Below are positions 23,719 through 34,108 of a stretch of DNA of 64,000 nucleotides, in pieces. Source of the DNA: a virus. The notes under the pieces are model-generated. The model was given only the letters and a program-made list of their open reading frames with translations. It was not told the DNA's origin and searched no databases. The translations under genes and the position numbers were made by a program. The stretch's first letter is position 1. Every line of letters begins with the position of its first letter. Where the stretch lies: positions 1 through 64,000 of the IMG/VR virus record IMGVR_UViG_3300005528_000055; one strand, written 5' to 3'.

Positions 23719-26700
23719 CTACGCAAAAATTTGTTGTGATATTCCAGCAAAGATATCAATTGCCGAATTGCCAAATGGATTTGAAACTGGAGTTACGTTT
23801 CCTGATATTCCGTTTCTTGACATTATTGCCCTGAGTTGTGCAGCGGTATCATCTTGTTGACTTCCTCCTCCAAAAGTTGGGTAGCTTGGATTAGTCAAAT
23901 TTGCTTCACGAACCTGCTGAGGATAGTAACCCATTTGAGACATGTCTATACCCATCGATTGACCCATTTTTATTTTAACATGTTCCATATTTGTGTTCGG
24001 ATGCCAACCTTCCCAACTCAAACCAGGAAGTTCATGTCTAGAAAAATATTCAGTTAAATCTGGCCTTTCTTCTACTTTCATTCCCCAAGCGGATTGATAA
24101 ATTCTTCTTTCTAATCTTCCAGATGTAGAAAGAATTCTTTCTCTTTCTCCTTCATCTGTTTCTTGAATCATAGCTTTAAAATGTTCACGCTTCCTTTTTG
24201 GAACTGCAAGCGAAAGTGTGTCGACCGAAGCACCTGCTAGATCTGCTCCATACATTGTCCTCTTAGCTGCTTGTGAGAACTGGTTTGCAGATGCCATATC
24301 GCCCATTTGTCTAGCCTCTGCCGCAAGAGATGTATTTTTAACATAGCTTAAAATATCTGTATATTCTTCTAGTGCCATTTGCTTTTTGCGTTCTTTTGGA
24401 ATAAATCTATCACCAGTTACCAATTCTTTGGTATTACCAAAAAGGGAGTAGGCTCCTGCACCGGCAAATCCAACTACTGAACCAAAAGCCTTAGCTCCAG
24501 CTGTCGCACCAAAAAATGAACCAGCTATACCACCACCAATTGCGGCTGCAATTGGGTTTCTTTGTGTAGACTTGTACAGCATCGGCATGATAAAGCTTTC
24601 AATTGGATCTTGCCATTGTGGGAATGTTGATCCATAAACATTTCTTCTTTCCCAATCTTCTTGAGCGGTTCTTTTGTTCAAAAATTTTGTATTAAAATAT
24701 GTATCTCTATGAGCTATGTATTCCCCAATTCTTCCTGCGGCGTAACCTTTTGCGTCTATACCGAGTTCTTCTGGAGAAGAATTTTTATATTTATAATCAG
24801 AAAAATTATATTTTGATGTAGTGTCTTCTACTTGAGCTCTTATCTTTTCAAGTCTTACTCTCTCTTCTCCAGTTGTTAGTTGCGAATTAATTGTTCTATT
24901 AAGTTCTCTAAACTGCTTTGAATATGGAGCGACATCACCTAAAATATCTAATTGAGTCAGCGGACCATAGTCTCCTGACATATTATTAATTCTTTCATAA
25001 CCAGCTCCAGGAAGCCTAAGCTCTCCTTCTGCAACTTTTGTAAAAGGATCGCCTTGTTGAAAGTTAATAAAATAATCTGCGCCTGGCAAGAATGGGTATT
25101 TGTCCGCCATAGTATTTCTAATTGGGTTCAAATAATTAACATTTGTTCTGTCTTTTGGAACAAATCTTCTAATTATTTCAGAAAATTCTATGTTTCCTAA
25201 CGCACCTTCTGCTGTTAGGGGAACGTCACCAAGACCACCAAGGTTAAGGTCCCAGAAAGCCCTGCTGCTACCATATGCTTTTGATGCAGACTGTAATACT
25301 GATCTTTGTGGCTCAAAGTCTCCTTGACCAAAACCATAAGCTTCACGCATAGAGGCAAAACCGAAACCGTAGATACCGAATGTTTCTTGCATTCTATATC
25401 CTATTTCTCCAGCTTGGAAATTCATGTTAGCATGAGATATTGGCGTTCCTGCTCCTACAATTTGTGGTGGCACATTGCCAGGAACTGGTGGTGGACCGTA
25501 TTGATTGCCTGACACATACTGAGAGTTATAAGCAGCTATAGTTCGCATTGATTCTTGCTTTGCAAGTCCCATCACTCCAGCTCTACTGGCCATACTAGAG
25601 TTGTATGCAGATATAGCTCCAGCTCCACCGCCCACTGCCATTTGACCTGGAGCACCGTAACCAAACCCGCCAGTGTAAGAACCAGTACCAGGGACTCTTT
25701 GGCCATAATCCATGGTCACCCTGCCAGACATCATTAACCCTTGAGGGTTGTAGGCACCAGATTGACCTGCTGGAACATACTGTGCCATATTTTGTGTGAC
25801 TTCATCTGCGTGCATTTCTAGCTGAGGCTTAAGCAGCTTGCCTACTGAAGCATTTAATACTGAAGTCACTGGTCCAAATGGACCGCTAAAGTATTCTCCA
25901 GTTACTGGATAAGGTCTATCGTAGTAGTGTTTTCTTTCAAATCTATATGGATCAAATGGTCTTAATGGAGAAAAGTCATAACCAAAAGCCAATTTTTCTG
26001 CTGGACTTTCCCAAAAATCTGAACTATAAGTAGGTGCAGTTTTTAGCCTCTTATACCACGATGGTCGATAGTACATTGTTTTACCGCCTTCAAAAGGCGT
26101 ATTACCAAGAGGCCAGTATCTTCCTTGTTTGATTGCAACTTCCCCTTGAGTAAGTTGCTCTTTCTTTTCTTGGTAGCTCATTCCACCAGGCGTGATACCT
26201 GCAGCGAGAGATTGCGCTTGCATAACTCCAGAAGCTGCTTGACCTAAGAAAAATGGCGAATAAACTTTGTCTCCTCTTATATCCCTTTCGTTGACCATTC
26301 CGCCAATAGTTCTATCTGCAGCCAGGACTGTAGCGCCACCAGCAACAACTGGAAGTGCACGCTTCATTACCATTCCTCTTGCGTAGAGGTCTAATGGCCC
26401 TCTATAGTTTGAAACATTAATTCCAGCACCCATAGTGCCAAAATATCTATTTAATCTTTCAAATCCATGAGATATTGGTATTGAAGCAAAGCTTACTGAA
26501 GACGGATCATTATAGGTATTTATTCCCGCAATATTTAATCCAACTTTTTTTCCTCCAGCTATAGAAGCAGCTGTTGATGCCGTTGGCACAAAAGTTAAAG
26601 ATTGATTACCAAGTGGGTTGCTTGCATATTCGTCAATCTGATATGGAGCTGAACCAAACATTCTTTTAAAAGCTGGTTTAAACGGAGCAGTGAATGATCT

Positions 26701-29700
26701 TACGCCGCTTGAATTAATTATTGAATTAGTTCCACGAATATATGGTTCAGCTAAAGATGTGAAAGCTTTTTTAGCTGCTGGATCCCTAGCAATTCCTATT
26801 AGTTCGTCCAAAGCCGAAGATGCACTTACTCCTGTAGGAAGTTTTGGTTGAAATGTTTTTAACGCATTAAAGTTTAGTAGAGTAGAGAGGCCAGCAGCTT
26901 TTGCTTCTGCTGCTTGAGCTGCAGAAAGCCTTCCATCTTTTAGCATCTTGGCCACGATAGAATCTATGTCCATAATTAATTGAGTTGGATTATTCATTCC
27001 TCTGGTTACAGCATCGCGCTGAATCATAAGTCTGAATATTTCGTTTCTTAATTCATCTAACCTTGTTGAAAGTGCTGGCGATTTTTCTGCCATTTGAGAC
27101 ACTGCGGTTAAATTAGTGTCGTCTAGCATGCTTCTTACTCTTGCGGTTTGTCTTGTTAAACCAGTGGTATCAATGCCTCTAGCTCTTAATCCTGGTATAG
27201 CTGCGGCTATATCATCTAGCAGAGCCTGACCAGTTTCAATCCCCTCAATAGGATTTGTTATATCGGTTGCTCCCATTTGTCTATTGAAAAAAGGAACATT
27301 TACCTTCATTTGATATCCGCGGTAGATTCTCAAACTCTTTCATAAATGGCAGAGGTGCCCCATAATTAAAGGGCTGTTGCTGGAATTGATCGTAAGCCCT
27401 CAGAACTTGCTTATGGTCATAAATAACATTATCAAGATCATCAACCACCTCAGCGCCTTTTGAGCCAGTTTGAAGCCTAAGCGTTCTACCACCTTTATAT
27501 TTAACTTCATTTTGTAGTGCTAAATCTAAAAGAACTCTTGGATTATTTATATCATAATCTCTTTTTCTAAACCTAGATGCTAATCTAAATAAGGAGTTTG
27601 GTTGCTCTTCGTCAACATCAAATCTTTTTTTCATTCTATCAATAAAAGAAAGATCTTTGTTTCCAGCTGCTGCTTCCATTTCTGCTGTTGATACGGTTTT
27701 TTTATTCGCCATATAACTTAAGGCACGTGTAAATATATTGCTTTCTTGAGGATTAATAATATTATAAAGGCCTTTTAATTGACTAATTTGAGGAGACATT
27801 GTTGCAGCATCTGTCCCCAATATTGAAAGGTTTCCTTTAGGACCAAAAATTCCAGAAGACTTCTTTGTCCATATAAACATCTCGGCAGCGTGTGACTCTA
27901 GTCTTCCAAAGGGCTGCATTGACAAGCCACCTTGAATTTGTATTGGCGCAAATTTATTTACTCCACTAGGCCCACCAATTCCAAGCATTTGCATTGGGTT
28001 AAATCTAACAATTGGAATTCTAAATTGTTGAGTCATAAAATCTTTAAAGCTAGAGGTTAAAGATTTTATTTTTGTAAAATCAACAATTTCTCCTTGTTTA
28101 TTTTGGTAGATTCCATCAATTTTTGAAAAGCCTATTGACTTTGAAACAGGGTCATTAATTTTTAGCTTACCAGCTATATCTCTTACAACGTCTTTTTGTT
28201 CTGGTTTGAGATAATTAAAAATACCTTTATCAAAAGCTTCGTCAACTAAAAGCTGTTTCATTCCAAATAGGTTGTATCCACCAGAGCTTGCCCTAGATGT
28301 CATCGCCTTATTCTTAATTAAGAAAGCTCTTAACTCTCCAAAATTGCTTGCGTCTATACCTCTATTTTTTATCTGTTGATCAATTAGCGAAGAACTTACG
28401 TATCTTTTATTTGAGTCTAATAAATTTATGCCAAGTATCTGAGCAGTTCTTCTTCTAAGAAAATCTTCTTTTGCATTTGTAAGAGGTCCAACAAAATCTT
28501 GATACACTGCCTTTTGTGGCTTGAGCATTGTTTGCCCATAAGGAACTACTGACTCATGATAAAAAGTGTTCCAAGAACTGTCTACTTTTGCTTTTAATCT
28601 TTTTTGAAATTCTTTTCTAGTGAACAATGCATCTGTTGCACTAATAGATCTTTTAAGTGCATCTGAAGTGAATTGATCTTCTACTTCTGGATTTGCTTTT
28701 CTAAAAACTTTAAGAACTGTATCATAAAAATCATCATCTGTTGTAGATAGAGAGTGACTTTTTCCTATTTGAATTCTAACACTGGCATGCTCCATGCCCC
28801 TGCTGCTTCTTGGTGTTTTGACAACATTAATAGATCTAACAAATCTATCTGCAGCTTCTTTTGACGCACCGTTTCTTCTTAAGTTGCCAGCTAATTGTTC
28901 TTTATAGACATTAGTTTTAAGAACAGTAGCAAAAGATGCTTCGTCAACTGCCCCTCCACCAGGACCGCCCTTACCCATGAGTTGATTAACTGTTTCGGCG
29001 TATGATGAAAACTTGCTTCTGTGCTGCCCCTGAATAGCTCTAATCGCGTCTTCTAATCTATTGGTTGCATCGAGTGATGGGCCCTTAATTAATAAAACTG
29101 CATCTGCAAAGTTCTTTGATCCAGATATAACGTCATGACCCAGTTTTGCATCTCTAAACTTGCTATTAAAAGATCTTAATCCAACAGAAAATCCCCTGAA
29201 TGCAGGAATTGTGTCAATGGCCCCATAATAACTAGTTGTTGTATCTTCAAATCCAATAAAAAAAGATTTAGCGTACTGCCCTGCTTGTGCTAGCTTTGAT
29301 TTGCCATCTCTTTCTGCTGCAAGAGCTGCTGCCTTTGGTCCGCCTCTTGCTCTGTGCATGGCTTGTACTGGGCCGACTTGATTTTGCTTACCCTGCTCCA
29401 CTGCGTAGCTGAATGCTGCACCGGCGCTAGACATGTATTTAGTTGTTTCGCCAGCTATCTTAGAAAAGTCTTGACCAACTTCTTCTAGTATTGTCCTGAC
29501 GTCGGCGACTCTATTGGCTCTAGCCATTTGCTTTGCTGTTAGAGACAGATTAGGATTCTGAGCATATGGTAAGTCGTAATAAAACTTTGCTCTGCCAAAT
29601 GCTGCTCCACCTACGGCACCTAGGCCAGTAATTGAGGCGATATTATATACTGATTGCTTAGCAAAGTCAGCTAAAACGTCAGCTGGATTATACCATTTGA

Positions 29701-30353
29701 CCTTTTTTCTATCTTGATTATTCCCAAAAAGAGGATCTGTTACTGCTCTTTGAGTAATATATAGAGCTGGCAATTCGTAAGGAAGTCTTCTTCCAAGTTG
29801 AACAAACTTCTGTTGAAGATCGTCTCTTGCAGACCAAACAGCTGCTGGCTCTCTTGTTATTCCGCCACCAGCTGCTTGAATTTCGCTCCTAGTAAGATAA
29901 TGGCCGCCCTCTAATACTTGATCTCTATGTACAGCCTGTGTTGCTCGCCCAGTACTTAAAGTTCCATCTGCAGATTCATAGACCAGTCTACTGTATGGGT
30001 CAACACTATCATCGACATATCTTGTAACTCCGTTCTAGTTCGTCTGCTGTACGTCTTAGTTTATTCCATGAATCAACAAATCTAGCAGAAAACTGACTGC
30101 CACCGTCTGCTGCGTCTTGAATTTTTTTACCAAGCTTTAAGCCTTGACCTCTGACGACCCTGCCCAAAACTGCGGACGTAACAACAGCAGCTGTAGTGGA
30201 GGCAAAAAAGCGCATCATAGGATGCCCATTTAGTGCTCTTGCTATAGCGCCAGAATTAGGACTTGGGCCCTCTGATTCTCCCTCATTAATTTGAGAGTCT
30301 CTAGAAGTAACTCCATGACCCAAACTGCTTATTGGTCCACGGTCTCTAATCAA
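23719..30353 (-). CDS. Tape measure protein candidate, joined by two +1 shifts
   Basis: Reconstructed length 2,210 residues: codons 1-108 from 30353 (TTG start after TTAGGAATC), skip 30029, to codon 1012, skip 27316, then 1,198 more. It is the first very long gene after the tube-like and tail-chaperone-like genes, the classical place of a tape measure, which sets tail length and is ejected ahead of the DNA. It has long helical and Gly/Ala-rich hydrophobic stretches (MMRFFASTTAAVVTSAVLG near the start, PIAAAIGGGIAGSFFGATAG near residue ~1,960) as tape measures do, and a Gly/Pro/Tyr-rich low-complexity centre. No enzymatic motif seen. Zero in-frame CGG besides the two sites. Confidence 0.8.
27317..27319 (-). 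other. In-frame CGG (+1 recoding site 8)
   Basis: Reads CTA CCG CGG A TAT CAA ATG; the skipped base is at 27316. The zero frame stops about 12 codons later. The shifted frame joins the 1,204-codon frame directly. Confidence 0.9.
30030..30032 (-). other. In-frame CGG (+1 recoding site 9)
   Basis: Reads CTA GAA CGG A GTT ACA AGA; the skipped base is at 30029. It is codon 108 of the tape measure candidate. The shifted frame stays open for about 85 codons (VTRYVDDSVDPYSRL and on) before the next listed start. Confidence 0.9.
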
Positions 30354-30368
30354 CTTTGATTCCTAACA

Positions 30369-30992
30369 CTATCCCCAAAGCTTGCGAGCAATTGGGTCCT
30401 CAAATTTAGCTTCACCATCTTTTCTAGATGCATTAAATCTATTTGCAAAATCTTTTTGTTTTTGCATTTCTTCTTCTGGATCAATCAACTGTAGAGAAAC
30501 ATTGGTTGATTCCATTCCAGCTGCGTTTTGTTGAATCTCAATTATTTTTTCAGCTAATGCAACGTGTTCTGCTAATTTAGAAAATGTCATATTATCAAGA
30601 TCTGAAGGCCTAAATGTTGGCATTGTTGCCAGAACAAAAGCTTTCATTAAAGATCTAACTTCATTGGCTTCTTCTCTTTTTTGCTCAACTATGTGTTTTG
30701 CTTTTTTTGCAGAAGAAAAACCAGACTCTTCTAATACTTCTTCTGCAAGAGAAGAAACAAGACCTGCAGGATATTTATCCGAGTCAAAATCATGAGGATA
30801 AATAACAGCATACTTTATTATTAAGTCTTCTATGTCTGCGTTAGAGCTATCGCCATTTTTTTGAAATTCAGATATCTCATCAAATTCTGAAAAAGTAAGT
30901 TCTCTAAAAAGAATAATTTCTTTTTTTATAGAGGTCTCAAATATGGACCCATATTTATTTTTTATTTCAAATATAAAAGATGGGTCTATCAT
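30369..30992 (-). CDS. Tail assembly chaperone-like protein, second copy
   Basis: 207 residues. It precedes the tape measure candidate, where tail assembly chaperones sit. It shares a layout with the gene just upstream: a strand then an F/W-R-x-L-T/S motif with a helix (FRELTFSEFDEISEF), a helix ending in a hydrophobic-YP or -FP turn (YAVIYPHDFD) and the box LAEEVLEESGFSS. The C-terminus has an extra helical, Gln/Lys-rich tail ending in ARKLWG. The two genes look like a tandem duplication rather than the usual single gene with a -1 shift. Function is inferred from position and the shared pattern. Confidence 0.65.
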   Translation of the reverse strand: MIDPSFIFEIKNKYGSIFETSIKKEIILFRELTFSEFDEISEFQKNGDSSNADIEDLIIKYAVIYPHDFDSDKYPAGLVSSLAEEVLEESGFSSAKKAKHIVEQKREEANEVRSLMKAFVLATMPTFRPSDLDNMTFSKLAEHVALAEKIIEIQQNAAGMESTNVSLQLIDPEEEMQKQKDFANRFNASRKDGEAKFEDPIARKLWG

Positions 30993-30995
30993 TTA

Positions 30996-31508
30996 TTATA
31001 ACTGTCTTACTTCTAGTGCTACGAATCCGGATGCCTCAAGAACTTCTTGAGAAATAAGAGAAGGAAGACCAGCCATTTCTCTTGTCATCGCTGCTACATC
31101 ATAAGATGGGAAAAGTATGCAAAGCTCAGCTATGGCTTCTTCATTCCAAAGGTTTGCTTCTGCTGTTGACATTTGCCCTGATTGAACAAGTTGTTCCATT
31201 TTTCTAACTAGATTTTTATATTCTAATCTAGAAAGAGGTCTCCATGCAATATGCTTGTCAAAAGATATTGACGTAACATAAACGTCACCATGTTCTTTCT
31301 TCCAAATTTTGATCTGTCCTGCAGTCGGCCCATCTGGCCAAATCTCTTCTTCGTCTGGCAAATCTTCTACTGAAGTAACTGCTTCTATGTCCTGCTCTTC
31401 TGTATCAAAATCTTCATCTACCATCTGTGCTACAAGAGCTTCTTGTGCGCCAGTTTCTTCGATTAACTCTTCTGATGAACTAACTACTACTTTTCTTTTC
31501 TCGGTCAT
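30996..31508 (-). CDS. Tail assembly chaperone-like protein, first copy
   Basis: 170 residues with an acidic first 60 residues (many Glu/Asp, no hydrophobic core), then the shared domain: AWRPLSRLEYKNLVRKM, ELCILFPSYD and ISQEVLEASGF. The same three blocks recur in the next gene downstream in the same order. A strong AGGAGAAAA ribosome site precedes the ATG, and an extended -10 promoter lies about 35 bases upstream, so this gene opens the tail-assembly transcription unit. Position before the tape measure supports the chaperone role (inference). Confidence 0.65.
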   Translation of the reverse strand: MTEKRKVVVSSSEELIEETGAQEALVAQMVDEDFDTEEQDIEAVTSVEDLPDEEEIWPDGPTAGQIKIWKKEHGDVYVTSISFDKHIAWRPLSRLEYKNLVRKMEQLVQSGQMSTAEANLWNEEAIAELCILFPSYDVAAMTREMAGLPSLISQEVLEASGFVALEVRQL

Positions 31509-31541
31509 ACTTTTCTCCTATTTTTAAAATAAACCTAAAAC

Positions 31542-31569
31542 ATTATACCATACAACACTGCCTATGGAA
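31542..31569 (-). promoter_or_regulatory. Extended -10 promoter before tail-chaperone genes
   Basis: Minus-strand TGGTATAAT gives a perfect TATAAT (31547-31542) with an extended TG. A TTCCAT hexamer lies 16 bases upstream (31569-31564) as a weak -35. It would start a transcript roughly 25-30 bases before the ATG at 31508. Confidence 0.5.
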
Positions 31570-32584
31570 CTTGTCCATAAGTAGTAACATATGCTATTCT
31601 TTCTTCTGATGGTGGTGCAGAAGTCTGTGTTGCACTAGTTCCCTTAACTTGTGCCGCCTCATTGGTGGCTGTGGTTTCGCTTGATGTTGGAGCTTTTCTT
31701 GATGCTCCAGAAGAGACATACATGTCCCTTGCTATAAACTGATAAGTTTCCACCAAAGGCTGCCCTCCAGTAGAGTAGCCAGATGCCATCCCTAGAAGCT
31801 GAATACTTTGCAAAACTATATCCATTTTATCGGATGCAGTTTTTTGCACTAGTCTTTCATTAAAGTCAGTGGCCATTAACCTATCCAAAGTATCATAGTT
31901 GTCGTCTCCATCATCGCCTTTATTTCTTGTCACTGTAGTTACAGAACCTTCTTGTGTTCCATATTTAATAACAAAATTAAAAGGAGGATGTGCAGAAAAT
32001 ATATTTCTTGCGTCATCTGAACTATTATCTGAAGATAGTCTATCTAGCCTGCTGTTTGCCCAGTATTTTTTAATATTTTTTTCATCATCTAAAGACTCTG
32101 CCCTACTCAATAAATAAGATTGAATCTTTGCATTAGCCCCTTCTGATGTATAAAATCCCGCTCTTTTTTCTGCTGCCTTTGACAAAAGGTCGGTCATTCT
32201 TCCTGGATATCTTGCATACACACTAAATTCTCCAGTGATGATTCTAGTTCCCACCATCATAACATCATAATTATAAGACCAGAAACCATAAAGAGGCTGC
32301 TTCTCCTGCTTAATTGCAAAAGCAAAACTGGCTAAATCTAATTCATCTGATGCATCAAACAGTCCATCAATATATATTCTGACATCTTCTCCAGTAAAAT
32401 AATAATCATAATATTGATTAAATTGTTCTGCAGAGCTTGTCTTTCCAGCCCATTGCAAATCTACGTTTGGATTTAAAGGATCAAAGCTTTGAGCTTGAGT
32501 AGGATCTTTAAATTCATACGGAATATAAGAAGTAAATGGTCTATAACTTTTTTGTCCAACAATTGAATTATAATCTCTTGCCAT
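31562..32584 (-). CDS. Tube-like virion protein, third paralog
   Basis: 340 residues, longest of three related proteins. It keeps the shared signature in weakened form: SFAFAIKQEKQPLYGFWSY, then GTRIITGEFSVYARYPGRM, matching the pattern xxI-x-x-E-K-x-P-x-Y and G-x-R-x-I-x-G-x-x-x-F in the two genes upstream. It has extra N-terminal sequence and a Ser/Thr/Ala-rich C-terminal tail (about residues 290-330). Beta-barrel tube or tail-tip ring proteins are the likely class. It may be a tail-tip or initiator version of the tube, given its place next to the chaperones and tape measure (inference). Confidence 0.65.
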   Translation of the reverse strand: MARDYNSIVGQKSYRPFTSYIPYEFKDPTQAQSFDPLNPNVDLQWAGKTSSAEQFNQYYDYYFTGEDVRIYIDGLFDASDELDLASFAFAIKQEKQPLYGFWSYNYDVMMVGTRIITGEFSVYARYPGRMTDLLSKAAEKRAGFYTSEGANAKIQSYLLSRAESLDDEKNIKKYWANSRLDRLSSDNSSDDARNIFSAHPPFNFVIKYGTQEGSVTTVTRNKGDDGDDNYDTLDRLMATDFNERLVQKTASDKMDIVLQSIQLLGMASGYSTGGQPLVETYQFIARDMYVSSGASRKAPTSSETTATNEAAQVKGTSATQTSAPPSEERIAYVTTYGQVP

Positions 32585-32588
32585 TTTA

Positions 32589-33308
32589 TTATGCCCTTGG
32601 AACCCTGTCTATAAAAGTTGTATATTCTGTTAACTTATCTGTGGAATTTGAATTCCAAAAGTTTTTCTGCCTTTGTTCGTATGCATCATAAACATCATCT
32701 GGTAGCATCATTGGATCTTTTTCCATGCTTACAAGTGGCTGCATACCTCTAGCCATAAAGGTGTAGGTTTGTTCGGTGATTAAGTCGTCAACAGACATTG
32801 TACCACCTTCATCTACTATAGTAACGCCATAAATCTTCATTTTAGATGCCATTCCATATTCATTAAAAAAAGATAAGACTATATCAAATGGTGGCAGCAT
32901 GTCTGCTAATGGCGCAAAGAATAATCCAGTTTCTGCCATTATATTTCTAAACTCTTTAATTCTATAAAACGCATACTCATTGAAAACTGTAAAGATTAAA
33001 GAGCCCGCTATTGTTCTTCCACCTTTAACAAATCCTCTTGGATTTACGTGACCAAGAGTTCTAACAGGTGAGTTTTCTCGGTGAATAGAATAAGATATTG
33101 TTTGAATTTCTGCCATTTCAAGAATATCAGCTTCTCCAACTGTCTTGGTATTCCTATCTATATTTGGAACAACTATTGTTGCTGATATATCAGTTCCAGC
33201 ATAGGACATGTTAGAAAATGGGTCTGGCATTCCTTTAGCTAATCTATTGGAAGTGACCCCACTTTCATATCTGAATATCTCATCTTTTTTTTGTTGAAGT
33301 GATGTCAT
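32589..33308 (-). CDS. Tube-like virion protein, second paralog
   Basis: 239 residues. Closely patterned on the gene upstream: SYSIHRENSPVRTLGHVNP, then RGFVKGGRTIAGSLIFTVF, a helix, a PPFDIVLSFFNEYG block and a late YTFMARGM strand. The same blocks occur with the same spacing in the presumed major tube protein. It lies downstream of a terminator hairpin, so it is probably made in smaller amount than that protein, as would suit a minor tube or tail-end ring (inference). Confidence 0.7.
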   Translation of the reverse strand: MTSLQQKKDEIFRYESGVTSNRLAKGMPDPFSNMSYAGTDISATIVVPNIDRNTKTVGEADILEMAEIQTISYSIHRENSPVRTLGHVNPRGFVKGGRTIAGSLIFTVFNEYAFYRIKEFRNIMAETGLFFAPLADMLPPFDIVLSFFNEYGMASKMKIYGVTIVDEGGTMSVDDLITEQTYTFMARGMQPLVSMEKDPMMLPDDVYDAYEQRQKNFWNSNSTDKLTEYTTFIDRVPRA

Positions 33309-33326
33309 TTATACTCCTAGAAAACA

Positions 33327-33362
33327 ATATGGAGGACATGAAAATAATCACGTCCTCCATAT
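33327..33362 (-). terminator. Rho-independent terminator after the major tube gene
   Basis: Perfect 11-base inverted repeat (33327-33337 with 33352-33362, arm ATATGGAGGAC) around a 14-base loop, followed on the minus strand by TGTTTT. It lies between the major tube-like gene and its paralog and can lower expression of everything downstream. Confidence 0.75.
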
Positions 33363-33383
33363 TATGCGGGTTTTAATTAAATA

Positions 33384-34073
33384 TTATGGTCTAATAATTT
33401 GGGTATTTAAGCCACTTTGTCCAGCTGCGTCTGAGCTGATAAGATCCTTAAGATCTCCAGTGTTAAACCTTCCAAGTTGATCAGTTGTAATTCTGTACAT
33501 TGGACCAATTTCACGAGCTACGTATGTCATTGTCTCTTCGATAACAATGTCATCCATAGAAGCTCCAGAACCTTCGTTCAAAAGCTCAACTCCATAAATT
33601 GATCTTACTGCGCCCTGTCCATATTCGTTAACAAATGTTACGGTAATATCAAATGGAGGAATTTGATCCGCATAATATGGAACTTGTGAAACAATGTCAC
33701 GTGACTGATCTGTAAACTCTGCAATTCCTCTCTTGTGCTGAGGATCTCCAGGAAGAGTGTTGTGTCTTCTTGTAAAGAACTTCATTGAGTTGTCTGTTGC
33801 ATGATGAGCTTCAATCATCTGGTAAAGAGCTGGACGATCAAAAACAGTAAAGATTAATGATCCTGCAATTCCTCTTTTGCCTCTTGAGAAAGAGCGTGGG
33901 TTTGGTGAACCCATAGTGTAGATTGGTGCCTTTTCTCTTGTTACTGAAAATGTAATTCCAGAAAGAGCTCCAATTTCAACGCCACCAAAGGTGGCAACAA
34001 TATCTGCTCCAGAAAATGTAGTATAAGTATTTAGATACTTATTAACTGGACCATCATAGTATTCTCCTGCCAT
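33384..34073 (-). CDS. Tail tube protein candidate (major)
   Basis: 229 residues. Located right after the sheath, the standard place of the tube gene in contractile tails. It has the family blocks GITFSVTREKAPIYTMGSP, RGKRGIAGSLIFTVF, PPFDITVTFVNEYG and EETMTYVARE. Codon choice is more regular than in the neighbours (C-ending codons, few rare Arg codons), there is a GGAGG ribosome site, and a strong hairpin terminator follows. All three fit an abundant structural protein. The exact fold is inferred. Confidence 0.78.
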   Translation of the reverse strand: MAGEYYDGPVNKYLNTYTTFSGADIVATFGGVEIGALSGITFSVTREKAPIYTMGSPNPRSFSRGKRGIAGSLIFTVFDRPALYQMIEAHHATDNSMKFFTRRHNTLPGDPQHKRGIAEFTDQSRDIVSQVPYYADQIPPFDITVTFVNEYGQGAVRSIYGVELLNEGSGASMDDIVIEETMTYVAREIGPMYRITTDQLGRFNTGDLKDLISSDAAGQSGLNTQIIRP

Positions 34074-34108
34074 TTTATACCCTCCAATTCGGTATTTTTA
34101 TTTATGGT

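Noticed and set aside
18437-30353. Treating the split frames as separate genes with re-initiation
   Set aside because: The downstream frames are open and coding-like right up to each CGG, well before their first ATG, and no ribosome sites lie at those ATGs. In the hydrolase and the protease the break falls inside one domain.
18437-30353. Inteins or introns as the cause of the splits
   Set aside because: Only one base needs to be removed at each junction; there is no inserted sequence.
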